17,052 nt of DNA from Nitrosopumilales archaeon. GTDB lineage: Archaea > Thermoproteota > Nitrososphaeria > Nitrososphaerales > Nitrosopumilaceae. A program made the translations under genes and the position numbers. The stretch spans positions 1 to 17,052 of the forward strand of contig JACOWO010000062.1 of assembly GCA_016176745.1 (NCBI GenBank). Direction: 5' to 3'. Positions 14,631 to 17,052 of the stretch are shown one piece after another (within the stretch, counting starts at the first letter, position 1; each line of letters starts with the position of its first letter). The notes below the pieces were generated by a model. The model ran no database searches, was not told where the DNA came from, and worked only from the letters and a program-made list of their open reading frames with translations.

Positions 14631-15626
14631 ATGATAGTAATAGACGAAGAAAAGATTTTTGATGAGATAAAGAAAAGAAGACCTGTTTCAGTGGCATTAA
14701 ATGGTCCTGATGGCATTCTGCCAAAAATTCAGCAAATCGCATCAAACATCATGAAAAGATTTGGAATTCCTGCCTATGTGTTGGCAGATACTACGTGGGG
14801 CTCTTGTGATCTAAACTCAAATGGCGCAAAGGTTCTTGGTGCAGAGGTTTTGTTCAATATTGGTCATACAATAAGCATGCAGACAATGGGTGATAATGTG
14901 GTTATGATTGATGCATTTGATGATATTTTATTTGATAGTGTAGCACCAAAGTGTGTTGATATTTTGAAAGGAAAGACGATCTGTTTGCTAACTGACAGTC
15001 AGCACCTACATCAGATAGAACCTGTAAAAAGAATTCTAGAAGATGGCGGGATAATAGTAAAAATTGGAAATGGCAAGGGTCAGCTAAATGATGGACAGGT
15101 TTTTGGTTGTGAGTTTTATCCTGCAATGGGGGCGATGGAAAAGGCTGATGCCAATATTTTTTTAGGACAAAGTAACTTTCACGCAGCAGGCATTGCGCTG
15201 GCTACAAACAAACCCACCTATGTTCTTGATCCATATTTTAATGAGGTACGTGAGGTAACAGACTTTGCACAGAAACTACAGAAAAAAGCTACGCTTGCAA
15301 TTTACAAAGCAGCAGATGCTCAGACCTTTGGAATAATTGTTGGACTAAAGGAAGGCCAGTTATCGAAAACTACTGCATTAAAGTTCAAGCGAGAACTTGA
15401 AAAGGAAGGAAAAATGGTTCAGCTCTTTGCGCTAACTGACATAACTAATGAAAGACTCAAAAACCTCAAGGGAATCGATGCGTTCATCCAAGTTGCATGT
15501 CCTAGAATTTCAACCGATAATCAGTTTGACAAACCAGTTTTGTCAACACCGCAGGCAAATGCACTTCTAAAACTATTACGAAATGAAAGTATCGAAGGCT
15601 ATCTTCAGATACCACATTGGCTATAA
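14631..15626 (+). CDS. dph2: Diphthamide biosynthesis enzyme Dph2
   Basis: Dph2 carries out the first step of diphthamide synthesis on elongation factor 2, moving the 3-amino-3-carboxypropyl group of SAM to a histidine through an unusual [4Fe-4S] radical mechanism. The 331-residue protein has three cysteines in separate repeats: C59 in TTWGSCD, C160 in VFGCEFYPA and C290 in QVACPRIS. This matches the spacing remembered for Pyrococcus Dph2 (59, 163, 287). There is no CxxxC radical-SAM motif, as expected. The ATG at 14631 is chosen because the other nearby ATG (14612) is out of frame. csl4 follows 32 nt downstream of the stop. Confidence 0.94.
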   Translation: MIVIDEEKIFDEIKKRRPVSVALNGPDGILPKIQQIASNIMKRFGIPAYVLADTTWGSCDLNSNGAKVLGAEVLFNIGHTISMQTMGDNVVMIDAFDDILFDSVAPKCVDILKGKTICLLTDSQHLHQIEPVKRILEDGGIIVKIGNGKGQLNDGQVFGCEFYPAMGAMEKADANIFLGQSNFHAAGIALATNKPTYVLDPYFNEVREVTDFAQKLQKKATLAIYKAADAQTFGIIVGLKEGQLSKTTALKFKRELEKEGKMVQLFALTDITNERLKNLKGIDAFIQVACPRISTDNQFDKPVLSTPQANALLKLLRNESIEGYLQIPHWL

Positions 15627-15630
15627 ACGA

Positions 15631-15640
15631 TTATAATTAT
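15631..15640 (+). promoter_or_regulatory. Putative TATA box for csl4
   Basis: TTATAATTAT is centred about 23 nt before the ATG at 15659, which suggests a leaderless csl4-pheA transcript and supports that start codon over the upstream TTG. Confidence 0.45.
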
Positions 15641-15658
15641 CAAACAAAAAAACTAATC

Positions 15659-16207
15659 ATGACCGATATTACTTTTCCAGGTGAAAAAATAGCTATTATA
15701 GAAGAATATGAATCTGGAAAGAATACTTTTGATGATGGTCATATGGTAAGATCAGCTGTAGTTGGCACTCCTGACCTTAACAAAAAAGAACGTACAGCAC
15801 AAGTTCAAAATTTCAAACAACTGTCTATCCCACAGGTAAATGACACCGTAATAGGAACAGTTGCTGCTGTCATGTCATCAATGATTGCAGTTATGATACT
15901 ATATGTTAATGGAAAATCAGTCAAGTCTCATGTAGAGTGCATTTGTAATACAAGAAATATCAGAAAAAAATCTGTGGCACTTGTTAATGACATTGTAAAG
16001 CTAAAGATAATTGGTCATCTAAATGGAGCTATACATGCAACAATAAGTGAACCTGATCTTGGGGTATTGTTTACAAAATGTAAAAAATGTGGTGGAGGCG
16101 TTATACCAATGCACGATGCCATAAAATGTGTCGAGTGCGCATGGATAGATGAAAGAAAACTATCAGCAGATTTTGGAAATTACGACTTTATCAAGCTGAG
16201 AGCGTAA
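15659..16207 (+). CDS. csl4: Exosome RNA-binding subunit Csl4
   Basis: Csl4 is a cap subunit of the archaeal RNA exosome and helps recruit substrates to the Rrp41/Rrp42 core. With the ATG at 15659 the protein is 182 residues. It has an N-terminal beta domain beginning FPGEKIAIIEEY (6-17), an S1-like OB domain (about 60-130; VNDTVIGTVAAV), and a C-terminal zinc ribbon with C141, C144, C157 and C160 (CKKCGG and CVECAW). The frame extends upstream to a TTG at 15617 that overlaps dph2. The ATG is preferred because the extra 14 residues do not look like the family and a TATA box lies between. pheA begins 3 nt after its stop. Confidence 0.9.
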   Translation: MTDITFPGEKIAIIEEYESGKNTFDDGHMVRSAVVGTPDLNKKERTAQVQNFKQLSIPQVNDTVIGTVAAVMSSMIAVMILYVNGKSVKSHVECICNTRNIRKKSVALVNDIVKLKIIGHLNGAIHATISEPDLGVLFTKCKKCGGGVIPMHDAIKCVECAWIDERKLSADFGNYDFIKLRA

Positions 16208-16210
16208 GAG

Positions 16211-17026
16211 ATGTTACGTGTTTCGTTCCAAGGAGAACGAGGAGCATACAGTGAGGCAGCTGCACTTTCCTTTTTTGGCAAAAAAATCAAGACTGTCCCT
16301 CTTCCCACATTTACTGATATCATAGAACATACTGAAAATGGAAAAACTGACTATACCATATTACCTGTTGAAAATTCACTTGAGGGAAGTGTCGGTGAAA
16401 GTCATGATCTTCTGTACTCTACAAAGCTTTATGCTTGTAGGGAGACATATTTTAGAATACGACACTGCTTGATTGGTCTTGGCCCACTTGATAAAATAGA
16501 TACTGTATACTCTCATCCCCAAGCACTTGGTCAGTGTAGAAAGTTTATACAAAAACATCACATGAAAACAATTCCCGCATATGATACTGCGGGAAGCGTT
16601 CAGATAATCAAGGGACTCAACAAGAAAAATATTGCATGCATAGCAAGTAAGACAGCGTCTGAAATTTATGGAGTTCCAGTAGTAAAGGATGGAATCGAGG
16701 ATAATTCAAACAACTATACAAGGTTCTTGATTTTGTCAAAGGAAAAAACAAAAGAAACTGGAAAAGACAAGACATCAATAATATTTTCGGTAAAACATGA
16801 AGCTGGCGCACTGTTTCGTGTTATTGAAAAGTTCCATGACCATAAAATAAACTTGACAAAAATAGAATCAAGGCCTACAAAAGATACTCCATGGGAGTAC
16901 AACTTTTATGTTGACTTTGAGGGCCATGAAAAAAATCCCAAAATTTTAGAAGTACTAAAGAAAATACGAAAAGAAACTTTATTTCTAAAAATTTTAGGAT
17001 CCTATCCTAGCGCAGAGCTAGGCTAA
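16211..17026 (+). CDS. pheA: Prephenate dehydratase with ACT domain
   Basis: This enzyme decarboxylates and dehydrates prephenate to phenylpyruvate for phenylalanine synthesis. The catalytic part covers about 1-180: FQGERGAYSEAAA (6-18), LPVENSLEGSVGE (51-63), SHPQALGQCR (101-110), the region corresponding to the STA motif reading DTAGSV (125-130), and the signature NNYTRF (167-172; T170). The C-terminal ACT domain (about 188-271) has GALFRVIEKF (199-208) and ESRP (219-222), the usual phenylalanine-binding elements, so feedback inhibition is expected. No chorismate mutase domain is fused. It is 3 nt after csl4 and probably co-transcribed with it. Confidence 0.95.
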   Translation: MLRVSFQGERGAYSEAAALSFFGKKIKTVPLPTFTDIIEHTENGKTDYTILPVENSLEGSVGESHDLLYSTKLYACRETYFRIRHCLIGLGPLDKIDTVYSHPQALGQCRKFIQKHHMKTIPAYDTAGSVQIIKGLNKKNIACIASKTASEIYGVPVVKDGIEDNSNNYTRFLILSKEKTKETGKDKTSIIFSVKHEAGALFRVIEKFHDHKINLTKIESRPTKDTPWEYNFYVDFEGHEKNPKILEVLKKIRKETLFLKILGSYPSAELG

Positions 17027-17044
17027 AACCCTCTTGGCTTTTTT
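17006..17044 (+). terminator. Probable terminator of the csl4-pheA transcript
   Basis: A perfect 6-bp inverted repeat, CCTAGC and GCTAGG with a 5-nt loop (17006-17022), overlaps the last pheA codons. A run of six T residues follows at 17039-17044. Archaeal termination depends mainly on the T-run; the stem may be incidental. Confidence 0.4.
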
Positions 17045-17052
17045 ACGCTAAA

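Noticed and set aside
14902..15126. Minus-strand frame of 74 codons inside dph2
   Set aside because: It covers the dph2 region leading up to and including C160, and encodes nothing recognisable.
15617..15658. Upstream TTG start extending csl4 by 14 codons into dph2
   Set aside because: The extra residues do not resemble the Csl4 N-terminus, and a TATA box at 15631-15640 is well placed for a leaderless transcript from the ATG at 15659.
1..17052. CRISPR arrays, insertion sequences, integrase or phage genes
   Set aside because: No regularly spaced repeats, terminal inverted repeats or transposase/integrase motifs were seen on either strand; nearly all sequence is taken by housekeeping genes.

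Overview
This is an AT-rich window whose gene content points to an ammonia-oxidising archaeon of the Nitrosopumilus type (Thaumarchaeota/Nitrososphaerota). The archaeal markers are diphthamide synthase Dph2, the exosome subunit Csl4, TiaS (agmatidine synthesis), an initiator tRNA gene with bulge-helix-bulge introns, TATA boxes about 25-35 nt before start codons, and very short or absent leaders. The genus is an inference from general resemblance; no database was searched.

Layout. Positions 1-37 hold the start of a minus-strand gene that runs off the left edge. A minus-strand pair follows: threonine synthase (thrC), then an E1-like ThiF/MoeB enzyme fused to an N-terminal ubiquitin-like MoaD/ThiS domain. 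A small plus-strand membrane-anchored protein sits between this pair and the his operon. From 10637 down to 3353 runs a compact minus-strand histidine operon: hisG, hisD, hisC, a HAD phosphatase, hisB, hisH, hisA, hisF, hisI. Most junctions overlap (TTGA, TAATG or ATGA), so translational coupling is likely. Upstream on the same strand lie a class II HMG-CoA reductase (mevalonate/isoprenoid lipid pathway) and an exported PQQ-type sugar dehydrogenase homologue. On the right are a tRNA-iMet gene with two introns (plus), tiaS (minus), and the plus-strand series dph2, csl4, pheA, ending in a T-run near the right edge.

How the genes work together. The his genes cover nearly the whole route from PRPP/ATP to histidine. 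Two activities deserve comment. No separate histidinol-phosphatase is recognisable, and the HAD protein between hisC and hisB is the natural candidate. HisE (phosphoribosyl-ATP pyrophosphatase) is not in the window. thrC and pheA add threonine and phenylalanine synthesis. tiaS, dph2, csl4 and the tRNA are translation and RNA-processing genes.

Most notable points. HisH lacks about 30 residues between the catalytic Cys and the FVHSY strand, including the normally conserved PHMGWN segment, yet keeps its catalytic triad and reading frame. The initiator tRNA carries a canonical 17-nt anticodon-loop intron plus an 18-nt D-loop intron. An E1 enzyme is fused to its own kind of ubiquitin-like substrate. 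Two 15-nt 7-1-7 palindromes lie upstream of thrC and at the HAD/hisB junction. I see no CRISPR array, insertion sequence or phage gene. The window reads as core chromosome rather than a mobile island.
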